Positions 1 to 12,038 of a stretch of 64,000 nt of DNA are shown here, piece after piece; positions within the stretch are counted from its first letter, which is position 1, and each line of letters opens with the position of its first letter. The notes under the pieces were generated by a model. The model was not told where the DNA came from. It did no database searches and was given only the letters and a program-made list of their open reading frames with translations. The position numbers and the translations under genes are program-made. Source of the stretch: Gymnopus androsaceus JB14. Its lineage: Eukaryota > Basidiomycota > Agaricomycetes > Agaricales > Omphalotaceae. The stretch covers positions 62,001 to 126,000 of the forward strand of contig ML769573.1 in NCBI GenBank assembly GCA_009733575.1. The letters run 5' to 3'.

Positions 1-753
1 TGGTGACCTGCACTTAGTTAAGCATGCGAATTGAGATAAGAGAGTAAAAATACCGTTTGAAGGAATAACCGGAGTTACAGCAGCACCAGAATGGAACCCG
101 GCGCCGCCAGCTTCGTACCTAACAAGTTTATGAGTTTCGGTCGGATCTTTAGAAGCGAGTCATGAGCGTACTTGAAAATATGTGCTCTATAGTCGCACAG
201 AACCGTATACGGAGGCTGCATGAGATGGGTTCTCAAACCAATTTGGTTTGACATCGTGCTAGAAAGTGGTCAGCTGCGAATATGGAACTCCGAAGGGAGT
301 CCACGCACCCGGATGGCATGAAAAGACCCGCCTCTTTTGCCTGTGATCTTGGCAATGTGGGCTTCCAGAGCACTGGATATCTTTGTATTCAACATGTCGC
401 ACGAGAAGGAAGAACGAAAACCACTTGCAAAGTTGATGGTTCGTGATATACATCGTCTCCGAGACTAGCTTGGAGCGCGTACGAATACATTTCCTTGGTG
501 GGGACTGGAAGAATATGATGAGGGAGGCCTGAATATTGATAACATTGGTCAAACTAACTTGTAACCGTGTCCGCTGCAGGTTCATTATCGTGAGGTTGAG
601 ACCTTCTCTGAAGATTAGGAATGACTCACAGATAAATGTACGAGCTATCTGACTTCTTTTAAGGTCATTTTCACCTTCTGGCACGCCTTGAAGTATATCA
701 AACCTGATTTCGTCGGCCACTTTGGCTCTTGTTGCTTCGGAGACTTGAGCCAT
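1..753 (-). CDS. GLY1: Low-specificity L-threonine aldolase (GLY1 type), 5' part, cut by the left window edge
   Basis: PLP-dependent enzyme that cleaves threonine to glycine and acetaldehyde in the cytosol. Reading the minus strand across four or five short introns gives, in order, DTVTIPTKEMYSYALQASLG, DDVYHEP, LEAHIAKITGK, EAGLFMPSGT, then MSNQIGLRTHLMQPPYTVLC, DYRAHIFK and YEAGG with FHSG and VIPSN. These match the N-terminal third of yeast Gly1 block by block (from recall). Introns have clean borders, for example GTGCGT..TTTCTAG between PSG and TMSNQ, and GTACGC..TTGTTAG before YEAGG. The last donor is just inside position 60 and the gene runs off the left edge. One extra A near position 335 shifts the frame between ITGK and EAGLF, so the copy is either damaged or contains a sequence error. 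The N-terminus before DTVT is uncertain; an ATG at 753 is a candidate start. Confidence 0.8.
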
Positions 754-1718
754 CGATATCGTTCAGAAGTGAGGTGCTGATGTGGAGGGTTTTGATCCAA
801 GGTCCAAGGAACGCTCGTGAGCCAATGGTCTTTTCTGGGAATTCTCAAGCTTTCAAGAATAAAAAGATTTCACTGACTTTACTGACTTTGCAGCTGTCCG
901 TTCGATCGTAAATGTGCGTTGTTGAGACTGACCTGACTCGACTCGATCATGGATAGAAACTACTGCTCGAAATCGCGTTCGAAGACAGTGGCACTGAACG
1001 CGCGACGTGAGAGAGAATTACCTTGAACGGACCGTCTCCGGCAGTTCAAGTAGCACAGTAATCCTTTTGGCTCTTACGGGACTGCTTTTTCACAGTTGTT
1101 TCTTTGTGTTATTGCTGGAATCTTCGGATTTAGACCCAGAGTCATCGGAACTGGACTTCGGAATTATTGGTCGGGGAAAGGGCTCTTCTATGTCCTGTAC
1201 TCAATAAATATAAGCAAAAGTTTGAAAAGAACGCGAACTTAATGCACTTTCCGGATCGGACACGGAGCTCATGGTGGTCAAAGCAAAGTCAAATCAAAGT
1301 AAAGTCAAAAGAGGATTTAAGCGCGGTCTCGGCGCTTAGGACGTGTTTCTTCGAATTCTCGCAACGTTCACGCGTACAACCGCGTGCAACGTAGCATGCT
1401 CTGGCTAGGTGTTGAAGCAATGTGCAGAGCTGAAATCTTCTAGCCCAGGGCCTCTACCAAAGAAACCTCTCCTCAACGTGGACGACCATCGACTCTTGAA
1501 CTTCTGAAGCTCTCAATATTTTGACCACTTCTTCTCCCGGGCCACGAACTACTAAGCTGACAAAAACCCGACGAAAACCGTCACTTCAGAAGTATCTGCG
1601 AATCACCGCATTTGCCCGAGCAAGTTCGGAGTAGACAGCTCTGAAGTGATTCAAGTTCATCCGAAAATTTCTGCAAGGCACTGCAATCTTTTATGCCCAA
1701 GCATACGTTAACAATTAC
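754..1718. other. Intergenic, no gene recognised
   Basis: Short ORFs on both strands show no family resemblance and no convincing splice pattern. The stretch holds the divergent or upstream region of the aldolase and the 3' flank of the F-box gene. Confidence 0.4.
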
Positions 1719-3234
1719 TTATATAAAATCCACATCCTGCATTCCAATAGTGATTACTAAATCCAAACCCTCCGCTTTTAAGTCTTTCAAAGGTTCCAGC
1801 TTTTCCAAGTCGACCGCCGGCATCTGAATTCGAATCGTAACCCAATCTAAACAAGCAATATCCTCCTCCTCTTCATCTACATTCCATCTTGAACTAATCA
1901 TCTCTACCAACTTCATTTCGTCACACTCTTTGCGTATGACGAGAAATACGCTTCGCAGGTTCGGTAGTAAGATTAGATCGGAAGAGTCGGGATCTGTGCT
2001 TTGTGTAGTGACCCCAAGACTGTTAATGAAGACAATGGACAGTGGATAAGAGACCGATGTGGCAGCACTGGTGTCGTGGGGGTCCTTAATCGCAACGGAT
2101 GTGAGAGATGGCACGTTACGAAGGAATGCAATGAGGTCGCTATCGGAAATGCAGATATCGCAGAGAGCGAGATGAGCCAAAGCGCATGAACATGCATTGA
2201 CAAAGTTGGTCAGGGTATCGAAGGTACAATGGTCCAAAACTTGTTCATGTGGCTCACAAGATTCATTGATAATCTCGAACTCGATGAGTTGCGGGAAGTA
2301 AAATGATTCCAAAAGTCTTTTCACGGTATCTGACTCCGGCTCCTCTGGTTCCGTCGACAGCAAGCATAAACATAAGCGTTCCAGATTTTGGTGTGGAGTT
2401 GACATAGGGCGATATGTCACATCAATCTCCCAGTGGGGATCTATCTGGATGCTTAGATCAAGCAAGTTCTCGCAGAGCTCGATCAATTGCGGAACATCGT
2501 GTGTCGCGTTCAACTTCAGCCGCGTAAGTTGGTGCCATGGTAAGCTATGGGTTGACTGAAGTGGCTGGAAGTATTCTCCATGAAAGGATGTGAGTTTCGG
2601 CATGGGCACAAAGTCCAAGACAACCCCCTCGATGGAGTCCCAAAACCGTGCAAGCTCCAGAGTCTTTAGTTCAGGACAACATGAGATAATAGGAGGTCGG
2701 AGAACGCACAGATCCTCCGCATTCTCTGATGAGAGCACAAGAGATGCCCATCGATGAGCTTGGTCCGTAATGGCTAGGAAAGCAGGATGATCGAGGATTT
2801 CCTGTAGACGCAAATCTTGGTCTCTGTGATCAACTCTGTGATCAAAGCGGATTTCCAACGTTAACGGCATCTCCTTCGACCGTTCAAGAAACAGCTGCAC
2901 CGTTTTCGAACCGTGGCATGTTACCATCTGCATCGAATGATATAGCAATTTCGGACCAAAGAGATGGGGCAGCCTGCAAAACAGATCGCCAGTGCGAGCA
3001 TACCGCACTCAACTGCAGGACTGATGGTGCTAGAGTTTTTTTCCCCCAGCAGACCTTTTGTAGTTGCGCGGGTCCATCACAGAGATATTCGAAGACGAGG
3101 ATGAGTATCTCATTCGGAATCTGCCAAACGGGACCAGTACAGTGCATGGTACACGTTGAGAAATAGTTTCGTCGAGAAGCAGATGAGTGCAAAAAGCAAA
3201 CGTTTAAGCGCTGGTATGAAAACTCTTTCCGCAA
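1719..3234 (-). CDS. F-box protein with leucine-rich C-terminal part, frameshifted
   Basis: Typical Agaricomycete F-box protein, expected to act as a substrate adaptor of an SCF ubiquitin ligase. The N-terminal part carries the F-box signature: WQIPNEILILVFEYLCD, then LQLSAVCSHWRSV and LWSEIAI. The C-terminal 400 residues have leucine-rich, LRR-like spacing such as CPELKTLELARFWDS and LPNLRSVFLVIRKE. The family layout (F-box, 'LWS', a run ending in LFLERSK..PLTLEI, then LRRs) is complete, but the two parts lie in different frames. The switch falls around 2890-2940, where no intron of reasonable size fits. A one-base indel, real or technical, is the simplest explanation. Start could be at 3234 or at the internal Met of MHCTGPVW. 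Confidence 0.72.
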
Positions 3235-3590
3235 CCACTATTTTCTTTATCGATCCGTGAAGGTTGAGCATTATGGTGAGCTTTGCGCTAATAACTCCCT
3301 TTGATACTAAGCACTAATTTCAGTAATTCTACAGAATCTTCACTGTTTTCTCATCTCGGATGAACCCAGATTGCTTTTTAGCGTCAAGGCATCTAGTTAG
3401 AGTGAACAATCAAAGTGCCTGTTATACCCTTCCTCGCTTTGCTTTTACTTTCGTCTCGTTGGACTTTTCAACCTCCGGACCGTTCAGTAATACAGTCCTG
3501 GCTTTCGTGTTCATGGTTCAGCTGATCGTCGAGGCTATCAAGCGGAAGGTCAAAGGTGTGTATCATCTGGGTATCATGAAGACGGTCTCT
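3235..3590. other. Intergenic, nothing recognised
   Basis: Upstream region of the minus-strand F-box gene. A plus-strand ORF starts at 3360 but has no recognisable family. Confidence 0.35.
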
Positions 3591-3945
3591 GATAGTTGTC
3601 ATCGCAGGTAACGAGCTCTAGATCGACTTGACTGATTCTCCCAGACCACTGGAGGCCATCGCTACTCTTCGTGTCACCGACGGTGCTCTCGTTTGTCGAC
3701 TGCTGTAGAAGGTGTTTGTGTGCAGACGGAAATGGTGCTGCGTCAGGCTTGACCGAGTGTATCGAGGCTATCATCGTTAACCGAATCGACCCAGAGTCTC
3801 TACCAATCTTTCCAGTGTAGTGTCTTGACATATCATGACGCTGCTCTCAGTGATGTCCTACCCAACCCGAGGTACTGCTGCTTTCTGGCAAGCCCCTCCA
3901 GCATGCATTCAACTCGTTCGTGCTTGAGCTAAGATCTAATTCCTT
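3590..3945 (+). pseudogene. Decayed fragment of translation elongation factor 2 (eEF2)
   Basis: Three plus-strand frames together spell an eEF2 G-domain stretch. Near 3622-3700 reads LTDSP followed by a degraded HVDFSSEV segment and ATLRVTDGALV. Near 3708-3790 reads EGVCVQTEMVLRQA followed by LTE and a degraded IINKVD. Near 3830-3850 reads TYHDAALSDV, and near 3900-3935 reads AFNSFVLE. These blocks follow eEF2 order, but internal segments are missing, frames change and stops occur (for example DGNEL-stop). No start, no rest of the gene and no intron logic remain, so this is a dead partial copy of a gene that must exist intact elsewhere. Confidence 0.7.
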
Positions 3946-4458
3946 CCCGCCGATGACTTCTGAAGGTATTGGAAACGATGGTTGGTCGTTTACCTGCTTC
4001 TCTTCCCACTTCTTACCATGTCGACATGAGGAACCAATCGATGACGAATAAATCGATATCTGGGATTGTAATTTCAAGAGTCCCATCGTCCTCTGTCTCT
4101 AGGATCACTTTCAATGGGGGGCCTATGTTTGTATATTCTAATCGTTCGCTCCGACCCGGCTTCAAGGACTCCCAAGACAACCTCATCAAGTCCACCCAGA
4201 GAACTGTGCTGAATCACTGCATTGAGCTCAATGACTGTCTCACCGGTAATATCATGCGTCTCGTTGAAGAGTGGTACCTTGACCACCTCAACACAAAATA
4301 AAGGTTCTGGTGCAGGTCGCTGTTGAGGCTAAGAACAGCGCTGATTATTTCATCAAAACGCAGAAAAACTGGAATGAGCAATCACATCGCCATCTAATAT
4401 ATACATCGCTACCTACTCCATACGTGGAGATTATCCAAATGCAAAAACATCAACCAAT
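3946..4458. other. Unassigned region with overlapping short ORFs
   Basis: Plus ORF 3969-4301 and minus ORFs 4013-4195 and 4074-4286 overlap. The minus frames have alternating hydrophobic residues like a beta-rich domain, but I recognise no family and they need a frameshift to join. Probably a gene remnant next to the eEF2 fragment. Confidence 0.3.
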
Positions 4459-5931
4459 CTACTGGATGTAAGATTCCACTCCTAAACAGTCTATCATTTG
4501 CTGACTGATGTGTGTCCAGTCCTTTAACAAAGGGCGTACTTCGCAATTCGATGTCCTTGTCATTGGAAACCATAGAACAGGACACCTGTCGCCGCCAAGC
4601 TTCAACATCGAATGGGGATTGAGGGGCATAGTCAGGAAGCTTGGGAATGATCTTCGACTGGGAGGAAGATGAGCAGCCGGAAGTATCGGAGTTGAAGGGC
4701 TCCCAAGTATCCTCAGAGACAACGACCTCCTGCTTGAGGTTTCCCTCTTTTGGAGCAGCGTACAGGCCATCATCTTGATTGTACTCAACATCAGTGGGGA
4801 TGATCGGTCTGGAAGTCTTGTGTAGGGTCGACCCGGATGCTGTTATGGCGATGGCGAACGAGAAAGGCGGGGGTCGGGAAATCTTTCACCACGATAATCC
4901 TCGAACCTGGTGTTATCCCTAGAAGGATCAGAATAGGGCGGCGGCCATCCACCATTGCGGGCAATGTCCAACTCGGCCTGCTGGAATGGAGGAAAGCGAA
5001 ATCCAGTGTCTGGGTCCCAAAACCACATGCCCATTATCGACTGTGCAAGGCCCAGAACATCCTGGTGGTAAAGATCACCAGCTTTGGATGTCATGCGTAC
5101 AAGACGATGAATGTTGCCGATTATCGAGAACGGAATGGATAACATAGTCGAGAGGATGGGAAATGGCTCTGAATGACCAAAACCTGGGATCTGGGTTGGA
5201 TGATATGTGTCGAAAATGTTACTGCTGTTGTTGAACCGACCAATGATCAAGGCCGAATGTACACGGTGAAGGGTAAAAGGACCCGGTCGCGTTTCGTCGG
5301 TAACTACCTAGAGTGGGGTTCATATATAGATGGAACAGAAGAAATGCAATTTAGGAACATACCGGGTAAGCGTCCTCATACCGTGGCCTTCCGGGATCTG
5401 GCATACTGTATCCTTGCCTGACGGTACTTGATCACATCCAGCTCATAGAGGTAGACTCGGGCGAGAATGTCTTCATGGAGGAATACCGTGAATTCTCCTT
5501 CGTCCATTGAGATATTGTAGCCCACCTGGACTGAGGAATTCAGACTATGTGAGTTTGAAAATTGACAGAACATACTAGGTAGTATATTTTCTCTTCGTTG
5601 ACCAAGTGAGGTCAATGGTTCGACTCGCCTTTGAAGTAGATTGGCAGAATCCATGAGAGGAATCTGAAAGCACAGTTTAGTGTTTCTATCGTATCGCCAA
5701 TATGCGCCATCGACCCACCATACGTTCAAGGTCGGACACCGCGACCATATGGCAATGATGCAGCGAAGTGGGGACATTGATAATGGGACACGTTCTCAAT
5801 CCTATCAGGCCACCGGCGTTGTAGTGCGCATGGATGATATCAAGTTCAGGTTGGGGATAAGAGCTTGGATGAGAATGATCACTAGCACTACTGCTGGTCT
5901 TGACCCATATTTCGCTCGAATGGATTGACAT
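4459..5931 (-). pseudogene. Broken paralogue of the orphan gene at 31.9-33.4 kb
   Basis: Exon for exon this matches the intact gene at 31913-33385: shared blocks include SDLERM|IPLMDSANLLQRRVEPLT, SMDEGEFTVFLHEDILARVY, VTDETRPGPFTLHRVHS, LSIPFSIIGNIHRLVRM and AELDIARNG.WPPPYSDPS. Intron positions are the same. Relative to the intact copy it lacks 5 nt near 5407-5412 (RIQ..MPDPG block), which shifts the frame. It also meets a stop after LSRSPSP near 4842, while the rest of the C-terminus lies in another frame (KGLDTHQS, DRLFRSG). At least two frame breaks make it a likely pseudogene. The family is unknown to me. Confidence 0.65.
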
Positions 5932-6663
5932 GTGAGATGAAAGGAGATAATACTAATAGGGGCTCTTCGGCCCGGTCCGGTCTCGAATACAACCACCATC
6001 TTCCTCGACGGGTTTGTTACTGCACGGAAAGCCCAAATGATCTGTTTTTTTAAAGTAAAGAACGGCTCAGAGAGCTCATGGATGCTAAGTTGAAGCAGGA
6101 TTCAAGCCGCATCCAAACAGCCGAAGTGTCAACGAAATCCAAACGAAATCAGCGGCCTTTCAGAACAGCTCCTGTCCATGAACAAGTTGGTAGGAAAATA
6201 GATCGACACTACTGAGCTAGACAGAGTCAAAGACCCTAGTTATTACCATCTCAAAACTGTGGCTGGTGGTGTTTTCGTAGTCGGATCATGCTAGGTATGC
6301 ATCTCTGTCTTAACTTTGCCTTACATGAAACTGATTTCAATCTTGTTTCTTTCAGTAATCAAGATAGAAACAATCCTTCACTTACACCGGGAGATCGATA
6401 ACCATTCACTGAGTCGATCTACCAAATTGAACTGGGACTGCGACTCATAACCATACCTTTGAGGGATACGTCGGCATAAAACCCGACCAAGTCATGGTCT
6501 ATCTCTCGTTATCCACATTCGGTTCGTTCTACACGTCAACAAGTCGCGTCTCCCCGAGCACGTAGACGTTCTGACTGGTCTAATTCCCGCATTTTGAACG
6601 AGACTACTGCTCAACAGAGGAAAATGTATTGGTCTACGTCGCGTACAGCCGAGTTGGCATTTT
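5932..6663. other. Intergenic, no gene recognised
   Basis: No ORF or repeat that I can support. It ends at the hairpin upstream of the phosphoesterase gene. Confidence 0.35.
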
Positions 6664-6714
6664 TGCAAGTAGCCTGTAGATCAAAAAACGTTCTAGATCT
6701 ACAGGCTACTTGCA
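6664..6714. repeat. Perfect 19-bp inverted repeat (hairpin) upstream of the phosphoesterase
   Basis: TGCAAGTAGCCTGTAGATC at 6664-6682 is exactly complementary to 6696-6714, with a 13-nt loop. It lies about 165 bp upstream of the likely start codon and 85 bp upstream of the TATA-like box. It could be a regulatory hairpin or a tiny foldback insertion. Confidence 0.75.
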
Positions 6715-6799
6715 GAACCAACTCTTTCTCATGTTATCTCTAGCCAGGGCACCTCGAAGCCCTTCCCGTCTATGTGCGCGTACCACCGCCGAACGCGAC

Positions 6800-6805
6800 T
6801 ATAAG
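6800..6805 (+). promoter_or_regulatory. TATA-like box of the phosphoesterase gene
   Basis: TATAAG lies 74 bp before the ATG at 6879, a usual spacing in basidiomycetes, and favours that start over the in-frame codon at 6774, which would lie upstream of the box. Confidence 0.45.
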
Positions 6806-6878
6806 AAGTGCACTTCAATCCAGGATTCATGCTTTTTACATACAAGCCTCTTTATCGCTTCATACCAGTCACACTACA

Positions 6879-8353
6879 ATGAAGGCCAACACCACCACCG
6901 CCTTGCTCGGCCTCATGTCCACTTCCACCTCCATATTCGAAAACACCTCTATCTTCGGAAACAGCTCTGAGTCCGTGAGCACAGTCGGCTCAGCTCCCTT
7001 TGGGTACACAGCGGGTTCCGCTGAATCCATCTCAAATCTCAAAGACAAAATCAAACACGTCGTCTGGGTTCTTCTCGAGAACCGTTCATTTGATAACATC
7101 CTCGGTGGTGTTAACCGTACCGGCTTGGACAACCCTACCAATAATAGTAACGTTTGCAATCCTGTAAACGTTACCAATCCAAGTGGTGCTACATTGTGCA
7201 CCAGACTCAAAGATTTTGATTCTGTGGCCAACGACCCGGACCATACTGTTACAGGAAATAATTTTGAATTTTATGGTCAGTTCGCTCCAGACAATGCTGC
7301 CATTCAAAATGGTGGTATCACTCCGACTAACCAGGGCTTTGTCAACAAGCAATTGATATCTTATCCCACAATAACTCCCGACGTAGCTGCAGCTCAGGTC
7401 ATGGGGTACTATTCCGAGGATGAGGTTCCGACTTTGATTGACATAGTCGACGAATTCACGACTTTCAATTACTGGTTCTCGTGTATTCCAGGGGTAAGTC
7501 CCATTTCTCCTGTTAGGCTCTTGGCTAACGGCATTCCAATCTTCAGCCCACCAACCCTAACCGTGCATGTGCCCTTTCCGGCACCTCAGATGGGCATGGC
7601 TCTAATGACAATGACTTCAATATTGCCGCTATAGATGTCAACAGCATCTTTGAAACAGCCCGCTCGAAAAACATCTCCTGGCTCAACTACGATGGTACAA
7701 ACGGTTTATTTACTCCCGATGCCCTCTTTTACAGCTGGACAGCAGCTAATGCGCAATCAAACATTGTTCCCATCGAAAACTTCTTCCAGGATACCTACCT
7801 CGGTCTCCTACCCCAACTATCCTACCTTACTCCATCATGTTGTGGTCTAAACACCAATTCTATGCATCCAGTTGGGAACATCTCTTTTGGCCAGATCTTC
7901 GTAAAGCAGATTTATGATGCTGTAAGGCAGGGCCCGCATTGGAATGATACCTTACTCCTCCTCACCTATGATGAAAGTGGTGGGTTCCATGATCATGTCC
8001 CTTCTCCTCTCGCTGTCCGGCCAGATAACAAAACATACACCGAGACTGCAGAAGATGGTCAATCCTATACCTTCCTTTTCAATCGTCTAGGTGGTCGCAT
8101 GCCAACCTGGTTGATCTCTTCGTATGCACCAAAAGGACACATTGAAAATATGGGAACGAATCCTGTTACGGGAGAAGTGGAGGCATATAGCGCTACTTCG
8201 GTGCTGAAGACCCTTGGGCTGTTATGGGATTTCGAGGATTTCACCCCGAGAGTTAGCAATTCCCCTTCGTTTGACCATTTGATTGGGTCAAATGTGCGGG
8301 ATGATGCACCTCTGATTTTGACTCCTCCCAAGCCGTTCCCCAATGCTACATAA
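6879..8353 (+). CDS. Phosphoesterase family protein (phospholipase C / acid phosphatase type, PF04185)
   Basis: Hydrolyses phosphate esters or phospholipids; probably secreted or wall-associated, though a classical signal peptide is not clear in the first 25 residues. One intron (7494-7546, GTAAGT..CTTCAG) joins two open exons, giving a protein of about 470 residues. Family motifs are present in order: HVVWVLLENRSFDN (metal-binding ENRSFDN, about residue 57), FTTFNYWFSCIPG, TNPNRACALSGTSDG, SWLNYDG, and the C-terminal YDESGGFHDHVP with GGRMPTWLISSYAPKG. Many NxT/NxS sequons fit a secreted glycoprotein. The reading frame is intact, which is notable beside several damaged neighbours. Confidence 0.9.
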
Positions 8354-8840
8354 TTCCAAGGTTCCAACATATGCACTATGTACTATTAAATGTTTGGAAG
8401 ATTGCTTACAAGTCATGTTGTTTCCTATGGCTCGGTCTTGAGAAAGGCTAGAAAGTGACACGAGAAAAATTCAGGATATCAACCTTCAGATTGAACATCT
8501 TCGGAGTAAGTACCTTTGGATTCAGTTCAGCTGATTTACAGGTCTAGTGCTAGCGCAGCACCATTAGTGAAGTGGAAAACTGAGCGAAACAAAAAAAAAA
8601 ACGAACTGAAGATGAGTTCATGCTCCGGAAAGGTGGTGAAACTGAAAGATATTGAGGATGCCAAAAAAAATTCCGGTAACAGCGAGGCTTGTTTTACAAA
8701 GAGAGCATTGGCAAGGTACTTACTCATTGTCATTAGGTAGGGTTCTGGGGGGAATACTTACAGGTTATGCTCGAACTTGAAACTCAACGTTTGGCAACGC
8801 CCCCAACACATACTATGTACCAGATATTTGGGCTACACGC
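8354..8840. other. 3' flank, no gene recognised
   Basis: AT-rich sequence with poly-A runs and small ORFs only. Confidence 0.35.
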
Positions 8841-9077
8841 CCGTACTCTTTTGATTCCGATCCATATAGACCACTCAAAGATCAGTGATATATTTGTGAT
8901 ATGTATAGTTTAAACTCGTATTGTGACAGCCTGAATGACCGTACAAGTCAGATTTTGGCTTTATCCCCGTACTCTTTGAATTCCGGTCCATATAGACCGC
9001 TCAAAAATCAGTAATGTACTGTGATATGTATAGGTTAAACTCGTGTTGTGACAACCTAAATGACCGTACAAGTCAGA
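8841..9077 (+). repeat. Two-copy direct repeat, about 111 bp per copy, period 126 bp
   Basis: Copies at 8841-8952 and 8967-9077 share CCGTACTCTTT, CCATATAGACC, GTGATATGTATAG, AAACTCGT and GACCGTACAAGTCAGA in the same order, with scattered substitutions. No ORF runs through them. A local tandem duplication of unknown origin. Confidence 0.8.
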
Positions 9078-9960
9078 ATACTAAGTGCCCATTGGACTCG
9101 GAGTCTAATATTTTGCATGTTGTTACCTCAGCCACTGGCATTCTTGAACTTGTATATAACGATAAGTCCACAGCCCGGGCATAACCAGATGGCCAGATTT
9201 TCTGGGCAAAAAAGATTCAAAAAATCTTGGTTCTCTGTACATTTTAGGTGCGCATCTCTGAGAACTTTCAGTCACCAAAAAGTCCTTGGAACATTCCTCC
9301 AAAAGCACCAAAAATTCTGGGACAGAGATGCAATCTCTGAGGAGATTTTCCAGGGTCCTCCGGATACTCACATTCCATGATTCTGTTCTATGGTACAGTG
9401 TACACATTCAGATTGTCACGAGTCAAGAGTCAAGACAGTCGAGAAAGTACAATATTTTCTTGATATTTTCAGTTTATATATTTCCCTTTTATTTACTGGA
9501 CTTGGCGGCCAGCCACTGTGTTTATGAATATATATTATGTCCTAGTCTTCGATGAGATCTTACTGAATACGCGCAGAGCGGTAATGTTAAGAGGAGGAGA
9601 AGGTCGGAGTAAGGATGAAATCCACTTGTGATATACATCATGTACTATATATGCTAGTTTCAACTCATATAAGGCTTCTTTTGTATGTTAATTCAGCCTG
9701 TTACGAGCCAGAAGAATTAATGGTTTATCTCCTTGTCATTTTCCCAATTCTTCGGGCACTATGTTTCGTGCATACGGCCTATTCTAGAGCCCGAAGGCAC
9801 CCAATTACTTCAATACTAGTAACCTCCAACAACCTTCCAAAGTTGCTGAAGTATTTTGCCTGCCTGAGTTTCATATACTTACATCAGGAAAACCGCAGGT
9901 CCGTGATCCGCATGAAGGCACGCCAAATACGCCGGATCATACGGATTTGGCTGTGTATGT
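9078..9960. other. Intergenic, no gene recognised
   Basis: Several small ORFs on both strands, none with a recognisable family or splice pattern. Confidence 0.35.
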
Positions 9961-10125
9961 CAGCTGTTCCAAAAAACCTAGGCCACTTCGTAATTTTGCT
10001 GCAGTGACGCAAGCAATTCAATTCTGGTGGGGCTTTTAGGCGATTGAATCGAACGGAGTAGCAACTGAATAGGAAGCCGTATGTAAACAATTTTTTGAAG
10101 TGGCCTAGGTTTTTTGGAACAGCTG
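9961..10125. mobile_element. Foldback/MITE-like element with perfect 29-bp terminal inverted repeats
   Basis: CAGCTGTTCCAAAAAACCTA plus GGCCACTTC at 9961-9989 is exactly complementary to 10097-10125, enclosing 107 bp without an ORF. A clear target duplication was not found, so the element class is open. Confidence 0.65.
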
Positions 10126-11832
10126 GTATACGACCCCGAGTGCATAACCACCATGCGTGATTATACACGATCACGGCCTTTTTTCTCGTTCATTTATACA
10201 CTAGAATATACAGTCATACCACGATTTATACATTAATATACCAATCTATATTGGCTGCCATGCATTTGATTACACGCTTATTGTACGCTCATTACACACA
10301 TAATGAAGCAATAAAATAATGATTTTGGGCACATAGCAGTTTGAACATGTTATACTTATAGGTGCTATAAAGACTACAAAAATGACCATTCAGTTGCCAG
10401 TGCTGTCCCGTTCCAAGCTCCCATTGCCCGTGAAACGTTTGAAATTGCCAGTACTAGTAAATTGCACCGTGATGGCGACGGAAGCTCTGTCAAAAGCAAT
10501 CCGAGTCAGGTCAAGGTTGAAAGAAACAATGCTAGAACTCACCGTGACCTTAAATTATAGTCCGATACAATGAAAGGATCATCATCGCCGACCGTTGCTG
10601 CTACAGGTGCATGATGTCGATGAATCTCAAACAATTTGGCTAATAAGACTGAACATTAGTTTATTGAAAGATGAGCACAAAAGAAACATACTGTATTCCG
10701 AGTACTAAACACATATCCCTGACTCTAAGATGCTAACCCTTCAAAATCAACTAATGACCATATTGGGCTAAGCGGTGAACCAGTGAGCAAAGATAAGTTG
10801 GGAATGCCGTGCATATCGCATGCAGCTAAATATTAAAATGAGAAGGGGTTCACAAAAGGAGGGTCGACGCACTCGGAAAAGATTCGTAATAACAGGTGTG
10901 GGCGGAGTGGTCATGCAAATTCATCATATTCACCTGAAGAAACACAATAATTAGAACAGTGGAATGAAGAAACCTGTCATCACTCTCACCAGCTGCTTCA
11001 AGCCGATTTACATAGGAGAAAAAGCCTGAAAGAGTGCGCAGATACCTGCAATCTATGAGGCCAAACACAACAGAAAAGAGGTGGATTACACATCAGAAAT
11101 CTATGCTCACTTGCAGAAGCATCAGCAAATATAATTCTAAGTTGTGAAGAGAGGAAAAGGAGGATGCGCGTGCAAGAAAACTACAAGAACTGGGAAGAAA
11201 GGAAGAAAGGAAGAGACGAAGGAAAAAACTGCGGTTGATCGATTGATCAATATCAATGCGCAGCCTTCGGTAAAATGGTCGTTTGGGGCCTCGTGGGACC
11301 CCGCTTTAGGGCGGAGCTATCTATATATCCAGAAGTTGATTGCCACACCCACTATGCTCAGTGCTCAAGCTCACTGCTCAGAGTGCCGGGAAACAATGTA
11401 AAGTGCGGTCACTAAAACACCTTGATTGAGAATGACATTGGAAGGAAGATCGTACTGTGAACGGATTGGGATACTTACTAAGTAGTAGTGAAGCTCAAGT
11501 GGTATAATCAGCAAGGTTTGCTCAGCATAACCGCATATAAACAGGTATGAACCAGGTATGAACTTGGTATATCAATTATACGGCCAATATAAATAAAGGA
11601 AATTCCGCTGGCCCGTGATGGCGTATGATTGCGCATATTGATTACATCAATCTACCGATTATACGGGATACAATCCTGCAGTTTTGCTGATGTACCAATG
11701 GACATTTGAGGGAGGAGAAGAAACCACCAGGATGATTCCCAGCTCAAAATGCTATATAAACAACTGAGAACAAGGATTATTTCCAACAACTCAAGTTGTC
11801 CTTCAGCAGTTCACAGGTCAATTCTTAACAAC
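10126..11832. other. Long AT-rich intergenic stretch, no gene supported
   Basis: Low-complexity ATTATACAC/TATACA-rich sequence near 10150-10300 and 11550-11660, and scattered short ORFs such as 11144-11401. A stretch near 10382-10580 is open in more than one frame, but I recognise nothing in it. Confidence 0.35.
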
Positions 11833-12038
11833 CATGTCTGACACACAACCATCACAAACTTACCAAGAGCAGTGTTAAAGAAGGCAGCAAAGGTCCTCCA
11901 CACCCTCATCTCGGCTTCTCAATAGTCAATGTAGGCCTAATGCATTGGCCCCTGTAATTTACCCCACATTACATTATCCCCCGTGACCTCACCCAGCCAG
12001 TCTGCTTTCAATGTCTCATTAAAATAGCTGTAATGCAA

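Noticed and set aside
1007..1394. Two overlapping plus-strand ORFs
   Set aside because: No recognisable motif and no exon structure; likely chance.
3969..4301. Continuation of the eEF2 fragment
   Set aside because: No eEF2 block could be matched after about 3945; sequence looks unrelated.
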